Assembly (NCBI RefSeq): GCF_004000235.1
Contig: NZ_RCIO01000004.1
Span: 178,555 to 242,554, forward strand
From: Mesorhizobium sp. Z1-4
Lineage (GTDB): Bacteria; Pseudomonadota; Alphaproteobacteria; Rhizobiales; Rhizobiaceae
Length of the DNA stretch: 64,000 nucleotides
Direction of reading: 5' to 3'
This document shows positions 35,722-45,555 of this stretch, one piece after another. Positions within the stretch are counted from its first letter, which is position 1. Every line of letters starts with the position of its first letter. Below the pieces are notes generated by a model. The model worked only from the letters and a program-made list of their open reading frames with translations. It was not told the DNA's origin and ran no database searches. The translations under genes and the position numbers were made by a program.

Positions 35722-37101
35722 CTACTCGAGATAAGTTGCCGGATCGACCGGCGCGGAGTCCTTGCGGACTTCGAAATGCAGTTTCGGCGCATCGGCATTG
35801 CCGGAAAGGCCCGAACGGGCGATTTCCTGTCCGCGACGCACGGTCGTACCCCGCGAAACCGTAATCTTGCTGTTGTGGCCGTACACGGTGACCAGCCCGT
35901 TTTCATGCCTGACCAGAACCGTGTTGCCGAAATCCTTGAGCCCGTCGCCGGCATAGATCACGACGCCGTTTTCGGCTGCCTTGACTGGCGTGCCTTCCGG
36001 AACCGCTATGTCGATACCGTCATTGTGTTTGCCGCCCGACTGGCTGCCGAACGCCGCAATCACCCGGCCGTTCACGGGCCAGCGCAGCCGCCCTACCCCG
36101 GTCGAATCGGGCGCGGCAGCCGCGCGCTCGACCATTGTCTCGATCTCGGCCCGTTTTTCCTGCTTCGGCGCGACATAGCCGGTAGCCGGCTTGGTTACGC
36201 CTCCCGTGACGATGGGATCAACACCGGCAGGGACGGATGAGGCAACATTGGCCCGCACCGTTGTGCCGGGGATGACCAGCTTCTGGCCGACCCGGATCAG
36301 TGCGCTGTCGAGCTTGTTCGCATGTTTGATGGCATCGGCCGTCGTGCCGGTCTTGCGGGCGATTGCCGAAAGCGTATCGCCGGCTACGACACTGTACACC
36401 GAACCGGTGGTCACGGGCCGAGCGGCTTTCTGCGTATTGACCTGCGGCACGGGAACGGACGCTGGTTTGGGCAGAACAGCCACGGGCTTTTCGGGCGCCT
36501 TTGTGGGCAGCGGCAATTCGACGGGCAGCTTCGCCGCAGCTACCGGCACCGGCTGAGCCGGAACGGCGGGAACGGTCGCCACAGGCTGCTGGATCGACCC
36601 GGTTGTGGTGCGGTCGAGATTGGCCGAGGCCGGAGCCGCAAGCGGCTGCCGCGACACACCCGGCGTCACCGGCGCGGGAAGCTGCTGGGTGCTTGCGGAG
36701 CGCACAGGAGCGGGCTGTTGCGGATACGGCTGCCGCGGCGCGGCGGCGTTTGCGCCGATATCGACTGAAGGCACCGGCCCCCGCCTGTCGGCCCGGACCG
36801 CCGAACGAAGCAGCCCCTGGCGCTGCGCCGGAGCACGATTGATGGACGCCGTGGTGGTCTGGTCGAGATACTCAGGCTGAGCGGACGCATAGTCGCCCGG
36901 ATAAGCCTGCTGCTCCTGGTAGACCGCTGCAGGCTGCTGCTGGGCGTAAGCCGGCTGCTGATAGGAATTATTGTTCGACGACAGCCCGTGATCGAAGCGC
37001 ATGAGGTCGGAACTGCAGCCCGCCGACATGCCCGCGAAAAGCAGGATTGCCGCGCCTTGCGCGAGACGGCGGCGATTTCGTGTCAGGATGGTACTCTGCA
37101 T
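35722..37101 (-). CDS. nlpD: NlpD-type LysM/M23 lipoprotein, probable amidase activator
   Basis: The 459-residue lipoprotein has a signal with lipobox MSAGC, a long Gln/Pro/Ala-rich linker, one LysM domain (SVVAGDTLSAIARKTG) and a C-terminal M23 domain. The M23 site is incomplete: HNDGID retains the first His/Asp pair, but the usual HxH before the last strand reads KLHFEV, so one metal ligand is lost. That fits a non-catalytic activator of cell-wall amidases at division, like E. coli NlpD. It follows pcm and surE in the surE-pcm-nlpD order found widely in proteobacteria. ATG 37101 precedes the signal peptide. Confidence 0.88.
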   Translation of the reverse strand: MQSTILTRNRRRLAQGAAILLFAGMSAGCSSDLMRFDHGLSSNNNSYQQPAYAQQQPAAVYQEQQAYPGDYASAQPEYLDQTTTASINRAPAQRQGLLRSAVRADRRGPVPSVDIGANAAAPRQPYPQQPAPVRSASTQQLPAPVTPGVSRQPLAAPASANLDRTTTGSIQQPVATVPAVPAQPVPVAAAKLPVELPLPTKAPEKPVAVLPKPASVPVPQVNTQKAARPVTTGSVYSVVAGDTLSAIARKTGTTADAIKHANKLDSALIRVGQKLVIPGTTVRANVASSVPAGVDPIVTGGVTKPATGYVAPKQEKRAEIETMVERAAAAPDSTGVGRLRWPVNGRVIAAFGSQSGGKHNDGIDIAVPEGTPVKAAENGVVIYAGDGLKDFGNTVLVRHENGLVTVYGHNSKITVSRGTTVRRGQEIARSGLSGNADAPKLHFEVRKDSAPVDPATYLE

Positions 37102-37210
37102 AACACTACCCACACCCGGTACAAATCAGTGCAGGCATTAAACCGCGTTAATGTTACTCGACAGTTAAGCTGTGTTGGCCGAAGCAATAACGGCCGTTTG
37201 CCGACCGAGG

Positions 37211-37864
37211 CTAAAGGACGGCAGCCACGCCTTCGCCCAGCGGCTGGAACCTCACCATGCGCAGGTCCTGGCGCTCGAAGCGGCTGCCCAGCTTCGTGAG
37301 CTTCGTGAGCGGCTGCTCGCCTTCCCCGTCACCGATTGCCGCGACCATGACGCCGCCGGTGGCAAGCTGATCGACGAAACCGCGCGGCAGCGATTCGAAT
37401 GCCGCCCACACGACGATGCGGTCAAACGGCCCCTCGCTAGCGGCTCCGTTTGAAGCATCTCCCTGACGGGCGATCACATTGTTCAGGCCCAGCGCCTGAA
37501 AACGCTGCTGCGCTTCATCGCGCAGGCGTTTGAAACGATCATAGGTCAGAACGCGGCCGGCAATCCGCGACATCACAGCCGCCGTAAACCCCGAACCCGT
37601 ACCGATTTCGAGCACACGATGACCGTCATCGATGTCGAGCGCCGCCAGCACCTGCGCTTGCAGGTCGATGCCTTCGATCACCTCGCCGCAGGCGATGGGC
37701 AGCACTCTGTCCTGCCAGATCGCGTCATGCCACGGGCCGGAAACGAAATCCGCGCGCGGGGTAGCTTCAATGGCGCCAAGCAGCTTCTTGTTGTCGAGGC
37801 CCAGCGCCCGCATGCGCATCAGAAATGCGACAAAGCCTTCCTTGCCGGCCTGCGCACCGTTCAT
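37211..37864 (-). CDS. pcm: Protein-L-isoaspartate O-methyltransferase
   Basis: The 217-residue enzyme repairs isoaspartyl residues using S-adenosylmethionine. The SAM-binding loop is [15 protein letters not shown], preceded by [21 protein letters not shown], the substrate-binding start typical of PCMT, and [14 protein letters not shown] is motif II/III. The ATG overlaps the surE stop by four bases. Nothing is missing. Confidence 0.93.
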   Translation of the reverse strand: MNGAQAGKEGFVAFLMRMRALGLDNKKLLGAIEATPRADFVSGPWHDAIWQDRVLPIACGEVIEGIDLQAQVLAALDIDDGHRVLEIGTGSGFTAAVMSRIAGRVLTYDRFKRLRDEAQQRFQALGLNNVIARQGDASNGAASEGPFDRIVVWAAFESLPRGFVDQLATGGVMVAAIGDGEGEQPLTKLTKLGSRFERQDLRMVRFQPLGEGVAAVL

Positions 37865-38619
37865 GCGAGCGCCTTTTTCAACCGGTCCTTCACTTCGTTC
37901 GCGGTGAGATCGAGGTGCAGCGGGGTCACCGAGATGCGGTCATCTCGGATCGCCGCAATGTCGGTGCCAGGCACGGTTTCGGTCTGCTCGCGGCCGAACA
38001 TCAGCCAGTAATAGGGAAAGCCGCGGCCGTCGCGCCGTTCCTCGATTGAAAGGTTGTGGACGAGCTTGCCCTGATTGGCGACAGACACACCCTTGACCTC
38101 TTCCGGCAGACAGCGCGGAAAGTTGACATTGAGGAGCACGCCGGGTGGCAGGCTGGTTTCGATCAGTTTGCGCAACAGCTTTGGCGCATGTGCCTCGACC
38201 GTCTCCCAGGGCGTAAACCGGCCCTCGCCGGTCATGTTGTAAGCCTGGCTGAGCGCAATCGAGCGCACGCCGAGCAACGTGCCCTCCATGGCTCCGGCAA
38301 CTGTACCCGAATAGGTAACGTCGTCGGCTATGTTGGCACCCGCATTGACCCCCGACAGCACAAGGTCGGGCGGTTCCGGCATAAGCCGGCGCACACCCAT
38401 GATCACACAATCGGTCGGCGTGCCGCGCAAGGCAAAGTGGCGGTCATCTATTTTGCGCAGGCGAAGCGGCTCCGACAGCGTCAGCGAATGGGCGAGACCC
38501 GACTGATCGGCCTCGGGTGCGACGACCCAGATATCGTCCGAAAGCTGGCGTGCGATGCGTTCAAGCACCGCCAGCCCTTCGGCGTGAATACCGTCGTCAT
38601 TGGTAAGGAGAATACGCAA
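37861..38619 (-). CDS. surE: 5'/3'-nucleotidase SurE
   Basis: The 252-residue product begins [15 protein letters not shown], the metal-binding start of SurE. It continues with [43 protein letters not shown] and NVNFP, all expected family blocks. It removes phosphate from nucleotides and helps stationary-phase survival together with pcm. Its start lies four bases after the serS stop, and its stop overlaps pcm. Confidence 0.95.
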   Translation of the reverse strand: MRILLTNDDGIHAEGLAVLERIARQLSDDIWVVAPEADQSGLAHSLTLSEPLRLRKIDDRHFALRGTPTDCVIMGVRRLMPEPPDLVLSGVNAGANIADDVTYSGTVAGAMEGTLLGVRSIALSQAYNMTGEGRFTPWETVEAHAPKLLRKLIETSLPPGVLLNVNFPRCLPEEVKGVSVANQGKLVHNLSIEERRDGRGFPYYWLMFGREQTETVPGTDIAAIRDDRISVTPLHLDLTANEVKDRLKKALA

Positions 38620-38623
38620 GATT

Positions 38624-39913
38624 TCAGGCCCCGATTTTTTCCAGCCCGCCCATATAGGGGCGCAGCGCTTGCGGAACTGTGACAGTACCGTCCGGGTTTT
38701 GATAGTTTTCCATGACCGCTATCAGGGCCCGGCCCACCGCCACGCCCGAACCGTTGAGCGTGTGCACGAATTTCGTCTGCTTCTCGCCTTCCGCGCGGTA
38801 ACGCGCATCCATGCGCCGGGCCTGGAAATCGCCGCAGACCGAGCATGAGGAGATTTCACGATAGGCGTTCTGCCCGGGCAGCCAGACTTCGATATCGTAG
38901 GTCTTGCGCGCCCCGAAGCCCATGTCGCCGGTGCACAACACCATGGTGCGGAAAGGCAACTCGAGACGCTTCAGCACTTCCTCGGCGCATTGTGTCATGC
39001 GCTCGTGCTCGGCGACCGAGCTTTCCTGATCGGTGACCGACACCAGCTCCACCTTGTAGAACTGATGCTGGCGCAGCATGCCGCGCGTGTCCTTGCCGGC
39101 GGAACCGGCTTCCGAGCGGAAACAGGCGGTGAGTGCCGTCATTCGAAGCGGCAGCTTGTCCTGATCGGTGATGTCTTTCGCCACCGTATAGGTGAGCGGC
39201 ACCTCCGCCGTCGGGATCAGCCAGCGGCCATCGGTGGTGCGAAACAGATCGTCCCCGAATTTCGGCAGCTTGTCCGTGCCATAGGCCGCATCGTCATTGA
39301 CCAAAAGCGGCGGCTGAACCTCGGTGTAGCCATGCTCCGTGGTATGCAGGTCGAGCATGAACTGGCCGAGGGCGCGCTCAAGCCGCGCAAGCTGCCCCTT
39401 GAGGATCGTGAAACGCGAACCGGAAAGCTTGGCCGCCGTCTCGAAATCCATCCCGCCCAGCGCTTCGCCGATTTCGTAATGCTCTTTCGACGAGTTCTCG
39501 CGTTTCGGCTCGCCGTGGCGGCGCACCTCGACATTGCCGTGCTCGTCCGCACCGACGGGAACATCGTCGAGCGGCACGTTCGGCACTACGTCGAGTGCGT
39601 CTTTGAGCGCCTTGTCGAGTTCGCGCTCTTTCGCCTCGCCGTCCTGAAGGTCGGATTTCAGGGCGGCCACTTCCGCCTTGAGCTTTTCGGCGAGATCCTT
39701 GTCGCCCGTGCCCATTGCCTTGCCGATTTCCTTCGACGCGGCGTTACGCCGTTCCTGCTTCTGCTGCAGCCCGGTCAGATGGGTCCGCCGTGCTTCGTCG
39801 AGGCCCACAATTTCGGCCACGGTGGACTGCGCCGCATCCCCGTCCGAGCCACGCTTTACCAGCGCATCGGCAAGAGCTTCGGGGTTTTCGCGAATCCATT
39901 TGATGTCGAGCAT
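38624..39913 (-). CDS. serS: Seryl-tRNA synthetase
   Basis: This class II synthetase charges tRNA-Ser. The N-terminal coiled-coil arm (about residues 25-105) is rich in Lys and Glu. Class II motifs follow: TAVLT-like region [28 protein letters not shown] (motif 2, shown in part) and [19 protein letters not shown] (motif 3). ATG 39913 gives [11 protein letters not shown], the usual beginning; an ATG three codons upstream is also in frame. Length of 429 residues is normal. Confidence 0.95.
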   Translation of the reverse strand: MLDIKWIRENPEALADALVKRGSDGDAAQSTVAEIVGLDEARRTHLTGLQQKQERRNAASKEIGKAMGTGDKDLAEKLKAEVAALKSDLQDGEAKERELDKALKDALDVVPNVPLDDVPVGADEHGNVEVRRHGEPKRENSSKEHYEIGEALGGMDFETAAKLSGSRFTILKGQLARLERALGQFMLDLHTTEHGYTEVQPPLLVNDDAAYGTDKLPKFGDDLFRTTDGRWLIPTAEVPLTYTVAKDITDQDKLPLRMTALTACFRSEAGSAGKDTRGMLRQHQFYKVELVSVTDQESSVAEHERMTQCAEEVLKRLELPFRTMVLCTGDMGFGARKTYDIEVWLPGQNAYREISSCSVCGDFQARRMDARYRAEGEKQTKFVHTLNGSGVAVGRALIAVMENYQNPDGTVTVPQALRPYMGGLEKIGA

Positions 39914-39987
39914 GGCGTGCACTCAATGCGTTTGGTCAGCAATATCCGGCCACCCGGGCGGGCTGGTGCGAGGCTACACGAGGACGC

Positions 39988-40830
39988 TTATTCCGCCGCC
40001 GCCGCCGATTCTTCATCGCCCGAAGGTTCGGCGTCCTTGGCTGCTTCTGCTTCCTGACGCTTGCGCTCCGTCCGGCGAGCAAGCCAGATCGAGACCTCGT
40101 AGAGAAGGATCGTCGGGACCGCAAGGCCGATCTGGCTAACCGGGTCCGGCGGGGTCAGGATGGCTGCCGTTACAAAGGCGAACACGATCGCATATTTGCG
40201 CTTGTCGGCAAGGCCGTCGGCGGTGACCAGACCGACACGCGCCATCAGCGTCGTAACGACCGGCAGCTGGAAGACGAGACCGAACGAGAAGATCAGGGTC
40301 ATGATCAGACCGAGATATTCCGACACTTTCGGCAGCAGCGATATCTGGATTTCCTGATCCGGCCCGATCTGCTGCATGGACAGGAAGAACCACATCACCA
40401 TCGGGGTGAAGAAGAAGTAGACCAGCGAAGCGCCCAGCAGAAACAGGACGGGCGTTGCGATCAGAAACGGGCGGAAGGCCGCGCGCTCATTGCGGTAGAG
40501 CCCGGGCGCCACGAATTTGTAGATCTGCGCCGCGATCAGCGGGAACGCGATCACAAGGCCGCCAAACATGCCGAGCTTGATCTGGGTGAAGAAGAACTCC
40601 TGCGGCGCGGTGTAGATGAGTTCGACCTGGCTGGGGTCGAGACCCGCCCACTGCGTCGCCCACTGGAACGGAATCACCAAGAGGTTGAAGAGCTGCTTGG
40701 CAAAAAAGAAGCAGACAAGAAACGCAATGAAGAACCCGCCGATCGACCACATCAGCCGGCGGCGCAGCTCGATCAGGTGCTCCATCAGCGGAGCGGATGA
40801 TTTCTCGATGTCTTCGTCTTCGTTGCTCAT
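39988..40830 (-). CDS. tatC: Twin-arginine translocase subunit TatC
   Basis: The 280-residue protein has six membrane segments. The N-terminal HLIELRRRLMWS and the conserved glutamate in FVAPGLYRNERAAF are the substrate-recognition elements of TatC. The C-terminus extends with an acidic, alanine-rich tail. ATG overlaps the tatB stop by four bases, and serS follows after about 75 bases. Confidence 0.95.
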   Translation of the reverse strand: MSNEDEDIEKSSAPLMEHLIELRRRLMWSIGGFFIAFLVCFFFAKQLFNLLVIPFQWATQWAGLDPSQVELIYTAPQEFFFTQIKLGMFGGLVIAFPLIAAQIYKFVAPGLYRNERAAFRPFLIATPVLFLLGASLVYFFFTPMVMWFFLSMQQIGPDQEIQISLLPKVSEYLGLIMTLIFSFGLVFQLPVVTTLMARVGLVTADGLADKRKYAIVFAFVTAAILTPPDPVSQIGLAVPTILLYEVSIWLARRTERKRQEAEAAKDAEPSGDEESAAAAE

Positions 40831-41411
40831 GACGACGCCCCGCCCTTGCCGGCAACGGTCGCCTTCGCCGATTTGCCCGGTTTGGCCCCGGTCGAGGTCT
40901 TGGGCTTCGCTGCGCTCTTGGCTGGTGTTGCATTGGCCGCAGGCTTTGCCGCTGCGGGTTTGCGCGCCGGTGCCTTTTTCCCGGCCGGCTTCACAGCCGC
41001 CTTAGCTGCGGGCTTGGCGGCCGCCGCAGGCTTGGCGGCGCTCCCTGCCGGAGAGGATGCAGGGGCAGTTGCACCGGCCGGCGGTGTCTGCGGTTTTGGC
41101 TGCGGACGCATTGCGGCATCAAGGCCCGATCGCACATCCTCCGCCGCCTTCTGCATCGGATTAAGTGCCTTTTTGATGTCGGATGCCGGGTTGAGCTTGC
41201 GAACGTCGTCAACGAGATTTTTGACGTCGTCCAGCTCGGCTTCCTTCAGCGCATCGTCGAACTGCTTGCGGAAATCGGCCGCCATCGACCGCAATTTGGA
41301 CGTGGTTCGCCCGAAATTGCGCAGCATCCCGGGCAAATCCTTTGGCCCCACGATCACGATCAGGACGACCGCGATCACGAGCATCTCTGGCCAACCGATG
41401 TCAAACATCAC
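40827..41411 (-). CDS. tatB: Twin-arginine translocase subunit TatB
   Basis: The protein begins with a short periplasmic end and one membrane helix (MFDIGWPEMLVIAVVLIVIVGP), followed by an amphipathic helix with PKDLPGMLRNFGRTTSKLR. From about residue 100 on it becomes a long tail of Ala, Pro and Lys, giving 194 residues in total. TatB receives Tat precursors with TatC. The start follows tatA by 44 bases. Confidence 0.93.
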   Translation of the reverse strand: MMFDIGWPEMLVIAVVLIVIVGPKDLPGMLRNFGRTTSKLRSMAADFRKQFDDALKEAELDDVKNLVDDVRKLNPASDIKKALNPMQKAAEDVRSGLDAAMRPQPKPQTPPAGATAPASSPAGSAAKPAAAAKPAAKAAVKPAGKKAPARKPAAAKPAANATPAKSAAKPKTSTGAKPGKSAKATVAGKGGASS

Positions 41412-41455
41412 TCAGGCTTTCAGCGTGGCGGTTGTTATGCTCCCGCCGAAAGTGA

Positions 41456-41686
41456 TCAGGACGACTTGCCGGCCTTCTGCTTGGCAGAGCGCACCGGCTC
41501 GTCGGCCTTGTGCTCGACGGTTTTGGCATCGTCTTCCGGCGACTGTTCGTCGTCCGCCATGCCTTTGCGGAAGTTCCTGATGCCCTTGGCCATATCACCC
41601 ATCAGCTCGGGAATCTTGCCCCGGCCGAAAAGAAGCAAAACGACGACCAGCACAATCAGCCAGTGCCAGATGGAAAAGCTACCCAT
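41456..41686 (-). CDS. tatA: Twin-arginine translocase subunit TatA
   Basis: The 76-residue protein has the single TatA membrane helix ([15 protein letters not shown]-type core) and the [23 protein letters not shown] amphipathic segment with the invariant FG and KGI residues. It forms the protein-conducting part of the Tat pathway. It begins the tatABC run; an ABC-ATPase gene precedes it. Confidence 0.95.
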   Translation of the reverse strand: MGSFSIWHWLIVLVVVLLLFGRGKIPELMGDMAKGIRNFRKGMADDEQSPEDDAKTVEHKADEPVRSAKQKAGKSS

Positions 41687-41724
41687 GATGAATTCTCTCT
41701 GGTTTTCGGTTCCCTGAACCTGAT

Positions 41725-42825
41725 CTATGCGTTTTCATTGTCTCTTTCAAACACTAGTACGTCGCGAGGGCGCACCGTGATCCATATGTCGCGGCTGCGG
41801 GCCGGCAATTCGCCGATACGAACCCGCGCCCTGACCGGGGTATCGACGCCCGGAACGGCAAGCTCCAGCAATTCGACCACCCCCAGGAAACGGCGCGAAC
41901 GCACACGCGCCTGCAAGGCGCCGCCGCTTTCGCTAACGTCGAAACCCGACAGGCGAATTGCAACGTTGACCGCACCATCTTCCTGGCCGGGCGCGGCAAA
42001 CGTGCCGAGCGGCGTCTCGACCGATCCCGCCTTTGCGCGCGCCGGCAAGACGTTGAGTTCGGAGAAAAACCCTGCCGCAAACAGGTCAAGCGGCTTTTCG
42101 TAGAGCTCCTCCGCCGTACCCGCCTGCACAAGCCGACCACCCTTGAGCAGGGCGATTCGATCGCCCAGCCGCATTGCCTCTTCAGCGTCATGCGTGACCA
42201 CGATCGCCGTGGCGCGGCTTTGCCTGAGAATCGCCAGCGTTTCGGCCCGCACACTGTCTTTCAGACGCGAATCGAGGCCGGAGAACGGCTCATCCATCAG
42301 CAGCACCGAAGGCCGCGGCGCCATGGCGCGCGCCAGCGCGACACGCTGCTGCTCGCCGCCCGACAGCACATGCGGAAAACTGTCCGCATAACCGGCAAGA
42401 CCGACACGTTCGAGCGCGATCAGTGCCTCCCTGCGGCTTTCCGTCTTCGAGAGCGCGGTCAGGCCGAAGCGCACATTGTCGACGATGGAAAGATGCGGAA
42501 ACAGCGCGAAGTCCTGAAATACCAGGCCGATGGACCGTTTTTCAGGCGGAAGGAACGCATCCGGGCCGGCAATTTCGCGGTCATTGAGCAGCACCCGGCC
42601 GGACGTCTGCGCCTCGATACCGGCGGCTATCCTCAGCAGGGTCGTTTTACCGGAGCCCGACGGCCCGAGTAGACACAACACTTCGCCTGGCTCAGCCGAA
42701 AGCGTGATGCCGCGCAGCGTTACAGCGTCGGGCCCGTAGCTGTGATGAATATCCTCGAACGAAAGCCGCGCAGCGAAGGTGACGCCGGCGGTAACGCGCT
42801 GGGCCAGGTGTGTTTCGCCTTGCAT
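41725..42825 (-). CDS. Orphan ABC transporter ATP-binding protein (FbpC/PotA-like)
   Basis: The 366-residue ATPase has Walker [11 protein letters not shown]-loop [10 protein letters not shown], signature [15 protein letters not shown], Walker [13 protein letters not shown] and the switch histidine in [18 protein letters not shown]-like C-terminal domain (about residues 280-360) follows, as in iron(III), polyamine or sulfate importers. No permease or binding-protein gene is next to it. It sits between scpB and tatA, which are usually adjacent in relatives. Partner genes must be elsewhere if it works as an importer. Confidence 0.88.
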   Translation of the reverse strand: MQGETHLAQRVTAGVTFAARLSFEDIHHSYGPDAVTLRGITLSAEPGEVLCLLGPSGSGKTTLLRIAAGIEAQTSGRVLLNDREIAGPDAFLPPEKRSIGLVFQDFALFPHLSIVDNVRFGLTALSKTESRREALIALERVGLAGYADSFPHVLSGGEQQRVALARAMAPRPSVLLMDEPFSGLDSRLKDSVRAETLAILRQSRATAIVVTHDAEEAMRLGDRIALLKGGRLVQAGTAEELYEKPLDLFAAGFFSELNVLPARAKAGSVETPLGTFAAPGQEDGAVNVAIRLSGFDVSESGGALQARVRSRRFLGVVELLELAVPGVDTPVRARVRIGELPARSRDIWITVRPRDVLVFERDNENA

Positions 42826-42867
42826 CGACCTCTTCCGTCCGCCCCTCAGTGCGGGGCGCGGGACGGG

Positions 42868-43608
42868 TCAATCATCCTCCACGCGGGGAGTCAACAGGCC
42901 GAGCTCTTCCAGGTCGATATCAGTCAGCTCATCCTCGTCATCGGCGAGACCGTCCGTATTGGCCGGAGGCTGCGGCACGCTGAAATTGGATGGCATGCGC
43001 GACGAGAGGAGCCCTGCCCCCTTGAGTTCATCGATGCCCGGCAAGTCGCGCAGCTCCGGCAACCCGAAATGATCGAGAAAATGCTCCGTTGTCCCGTAGG
43101 TGACCGGGCGGCCCGGCGTGCGGCGGCGGCCGCGCATACGGACCCACTCGGTTTCGAGCAGCGTATCGAGCGTACCCTTGGACGTCTCGACACCGCGGAT
43201 TTCCTCGATTTCGGCGCGCGTAACCGGCTGGTGGTAGGCGATGATCGCCATCACTTCGAGTGCCGCCCGCGACAGCCGCCTCTGCTGCACCGCCTCGCGG
43301 TTCATCAGGAAGGCCAGATCTCCTGCAGTGCGGAATGCCCAGCTGTCACCGACCTTCACCAGATTGACGCCGCGCTTGGCGTAGATTTCGGTGAGTTCGT
43401 CCATCACTGCCGGCACGGCGATGCCATCCGGCAGCCGCGAGACAAGGGTCTTTTCGCTGACCGGCTCCGCCGAGGCGAAGACGATAGCCTCGGCCATGCG
43501 CACCGCTTCGGCCATATGCAGACGCAACGCAGGATTGTCTGCGTGTTGGCCGGCAGCGTTGTTGTCCTGCTCGAATTCCACGACTTCCGCGGTTTCGCCT
43601 TCACTCAT
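42868..43608 (-). CDS. scpB: Segregation and condensation protein B
   Basis: The 246-residue product has the two winged-helix domains of ScpB. LRLHMAEAVRMAEAIVFASAEPVS opens the first, and LEVMAIIAYHQPVTRAEIEEIRG is the family signature in the second. ScpB works with ScpA and SMC in chromosome compaction. ATG 43608 overlaps the scpA stop (ATGA). The C-terminus is acidic. The open frame continues far upstream inside scpA but is not coding there. Confidence 0.92.
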   Translation of the reverse strand: MSEGETAEVVEFEQDNNAAGQHADNPALRLHMAEAVRMAEAIVFASAEPVSEKTLVSRLPDGIAVPAVMDELTEIYAKRGVNLVKVGDSWAFRTAGDLAFLMNREAVQQRRLSRAALEVMAIIAYHQPVTRAEIEEIRGVETSKGTLDTLLETEWVRMRGRRRTPGRPVTYGTTEHFLDHFGLPELRDLPGIDELKGAGLLSSRMPSNFSVPQPPANTDGLADDEDELTDIDLEELGLLTPRVEDD

Positions 43609-44444
43609 GTTTCCACTCCGGCCATTGCTGCCTTGTCGGCCTTGTTGCGCATGAAAAGAGGTGCAAATGCATCCTGTTGTTTGATTTCCAGCGTACCCTC
43701 GCGCACCATCTCCAGCGTAGCGGCGAACGAGCTGGCGAGTACGGTGGCGCGCTCGCCGGGCAGGCTGAGATATTCGAGCAGGAAGCTGTCGAGCGCCGTC
43801 CAGTCGCGCAGTGTGCCGATCATGCGTGACAGAACCTGGCGGGCATCCTTGAGAGACCAGACACCGCGCTTTTCGATGCGAACATTGGTTACAGCCTGCC
43901 GCTGACGCAACGAGGCGTATGCCGTCAGCAGGTCGTAGAGCGTGCCCGAATATTCGTTGCGACGGTCGACAATCACATGTTCCGGATCGCCGCGCCCGAA
44001 AAAATCCCGGCCAAGCCGGTTGCGGTTGACCAGCCTGGACGCCGCCTCGCGCATGGCCTCGAGGCGTTTCAGGCGGAACTGCAGCAACGCCGCCATCTCT
44101 TCGCCGCTCTCGCCGTCGTTGCTGGCCTGTTCGGGAATGAGCAGCCGCGATTTGAGGTAGGCGAGCCACGCCGCCATAACCAGATAGTCGGCTGCCAGTT
44201 CGAGCCGGAGCTCGCGCGCACGCTCGATGAAAGAAATGTACTGCTCGGCCAGCGCCAGAACCGAAATGCGCGCCAGATCTACCTTCTGGTTGCGCGCCAG
44301 ATGCAGGAGGAGATCGAGCGGCCCTTCAAAACCTTCGACATCGACATGAAGCAGCGGATCACTGGCGGTCCGCTCCTCTTCATTGGTCCAGATCGCCTCC
44401 ATCGGCGCCTTGGACCCGCCTGTCTTTGTCGCCGGGGCGCTCAC
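43605..44444 (-). CDS. scpA: Segregation and condensation protein A
   Basis: The 279-residue kleisin has the signature FEGPLDLLLHLARNQKVDL near residue 40 and YLVMAAWLAYLKSRLLIP around residue 90. A C-terminal winged helix follows (TVLASSFAATLEMVREG). It bridges SMC heads with ScpB. GTG 44444 has GAGG eight bases upstream; ATG 44402 with AAGG is a shorter option. nagZ precedes it by ten bases. Confidence 0.92.
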   Translation of the reverse strand: MSAPATKTGGSKAPMEAIWTNEEERTASDPLLHVDVEGFEGPLDLLLHLARNQKVDLARISVLALAEQYISFIERARELRLELAADYLVMAAWLAYLKSRLLIPEQASNDGESGEEMAALLQFRLKRLEAMREAASRLVNRNRLGRDFFGRGDPEHVIVDRRNEYSGTLYDLLTAYASLRQRQAVTNVRIEKRGVWSLKDARQVLSRMIGTLRDWTALDSFLLEYLSLPGERATVLASSFAATLEMVREGTLEIKQQDAFAPLFMRNKADKAAMAGVET

Positions 44445-44454
44445 AGCCGCAGCC

Positions 44455-45483
44455 TCAAGCCGCCTCGACCGAAATGCCGGTCAGCGCCGAAAACTCTTCA
44501 CGCGCGGCGGTTTCTTCCACCGTATCCGGCAATTCGCGCCGCAGCAGCGCCCGATTGGCCCGGGTTTCGGCCTTGTCTTTCAGAGCCGGGGTCATCGCCG
44601 CCACTTGCTGCATTTCCTCCATCACGCCGTTGCAATGCAGAATGACATCGCATCCGGCGGCGAAGATTGCATCCGTGCGATCCCTGAAATCCCCAGAAAG
44701 CGCCTGCATCGAAACATCATCGCTCATAAGAAGGCCATCGAACCCGATATGGCCACGAATGACATCTTCGACAATGACGCGGGACGTTGTGGCCGGCATC
44801 ATTCCGTCGATCGCCGAGTAAACGACATGTGCCGTCATCGCGAATGGCAGGTCGGCAAGCGCCCTGAACGGTGCGAAATCACGCGTTTCGAGCTCTTCCA
44901 GTGAAGCATCGACGCGGGGCAGTTCGTGGTGCGTGTCGGCCCCTGCCCGACCGTGACCCGGAATGTGCTTCATGACCGGCAATACACCGCCGGCGAGCAA
45001 ACCGTCCGCCATGGCTCTTCCAAGAGCAGTTACCGATTCCGGCGTGCGCCCATAGGCGCGGTTCCCGATCACGTCATGCGCGCCCTCCGTCGGTACGTCG
45101 AGCACCGGAAGGCAGTCCGCCGTGATGCCCAGCCGCAATAGGTCAAACGCATGCAGACGCGCCATTAGCCATGCGGAGCGCAAACCGGCCTCCGGATCAC
45201 GCGCATAAAGCGCACCGAGCTCGGCCGCGGGCGGGTAGTTCGGCGCCAGAGGCGGCCGCAGCCGCTGCACGCGCCCACCCTCCTGGTCGATGAAAACCGG
45301 CGCATCGGCCCGCCCGACCGCGGTGCGCATTTCCGCGACCAGGGAGCGGACTTGATCTGCCGTCTCAATATTGCGCGCGAAGAGAATGAATCCCCACGGT
45401 TTTTCGCCATGGTAGAATGCGATTTCTTCGGTTGACAGACGCTTGCCCGCAGCGCCCAGGATCATTGCTTTTGATTCGCTCAT
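44455..45483 (-). CDS. nagZ: Beta-N-acetylhexosaminidase NagZ (GH3)
   Basis: The enzyme removes N-acetylglucosamine from cytoplasmic muropeptides during cell-wall recycling. The GH3 signature KHIPGHGRAGADTHHELP is near residue 165, with the catalytic His/Asp loop, and LLMSDDVSMQALSG carries the nucleophile aspartate near residue 255. The length of 342 residues is normal. It begins the nagZ-scpA-scpB-tat run, the common order in alphaproteobacteria. Confidence 0.94.
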   Translation of the reverse strand: MSESKAMILGAAGKRLSTEEIAFYHGEKPWGFILFARNIETADQVRSLVAEMRTAVGRADAPVFIDQEGGRVQRLRPPLAPNYPPAAELGALYARDPEAGLRSAWLMARLHAFDLLRLGITADCLPVLDVPTEGAHDVIGNRAYGRTPESVTALGRAMADGLLAGGVLPVMKHIPGHGRAGADTHHELPRVDASLEELETRDFAPFRALADLPFAMTAHVVYSAIDGMMPATTSRVIVEDVIRGHIGFDGLLMSDDVSMQALSGDFRDRTDAIFAAGCDVILHCNGVMEEMQQVAAMTPALKDKAETRANRALLRRELPDTVEETAAREEFSALTGISVEAA

Positions 45484-45555
45484 GCAAGGAGCCTAAGGGG
45501 TTTCACCGACGGATGAAATGCCGGGCGGGCAAAGCTCACAAGGGTTTGCGCCGGA

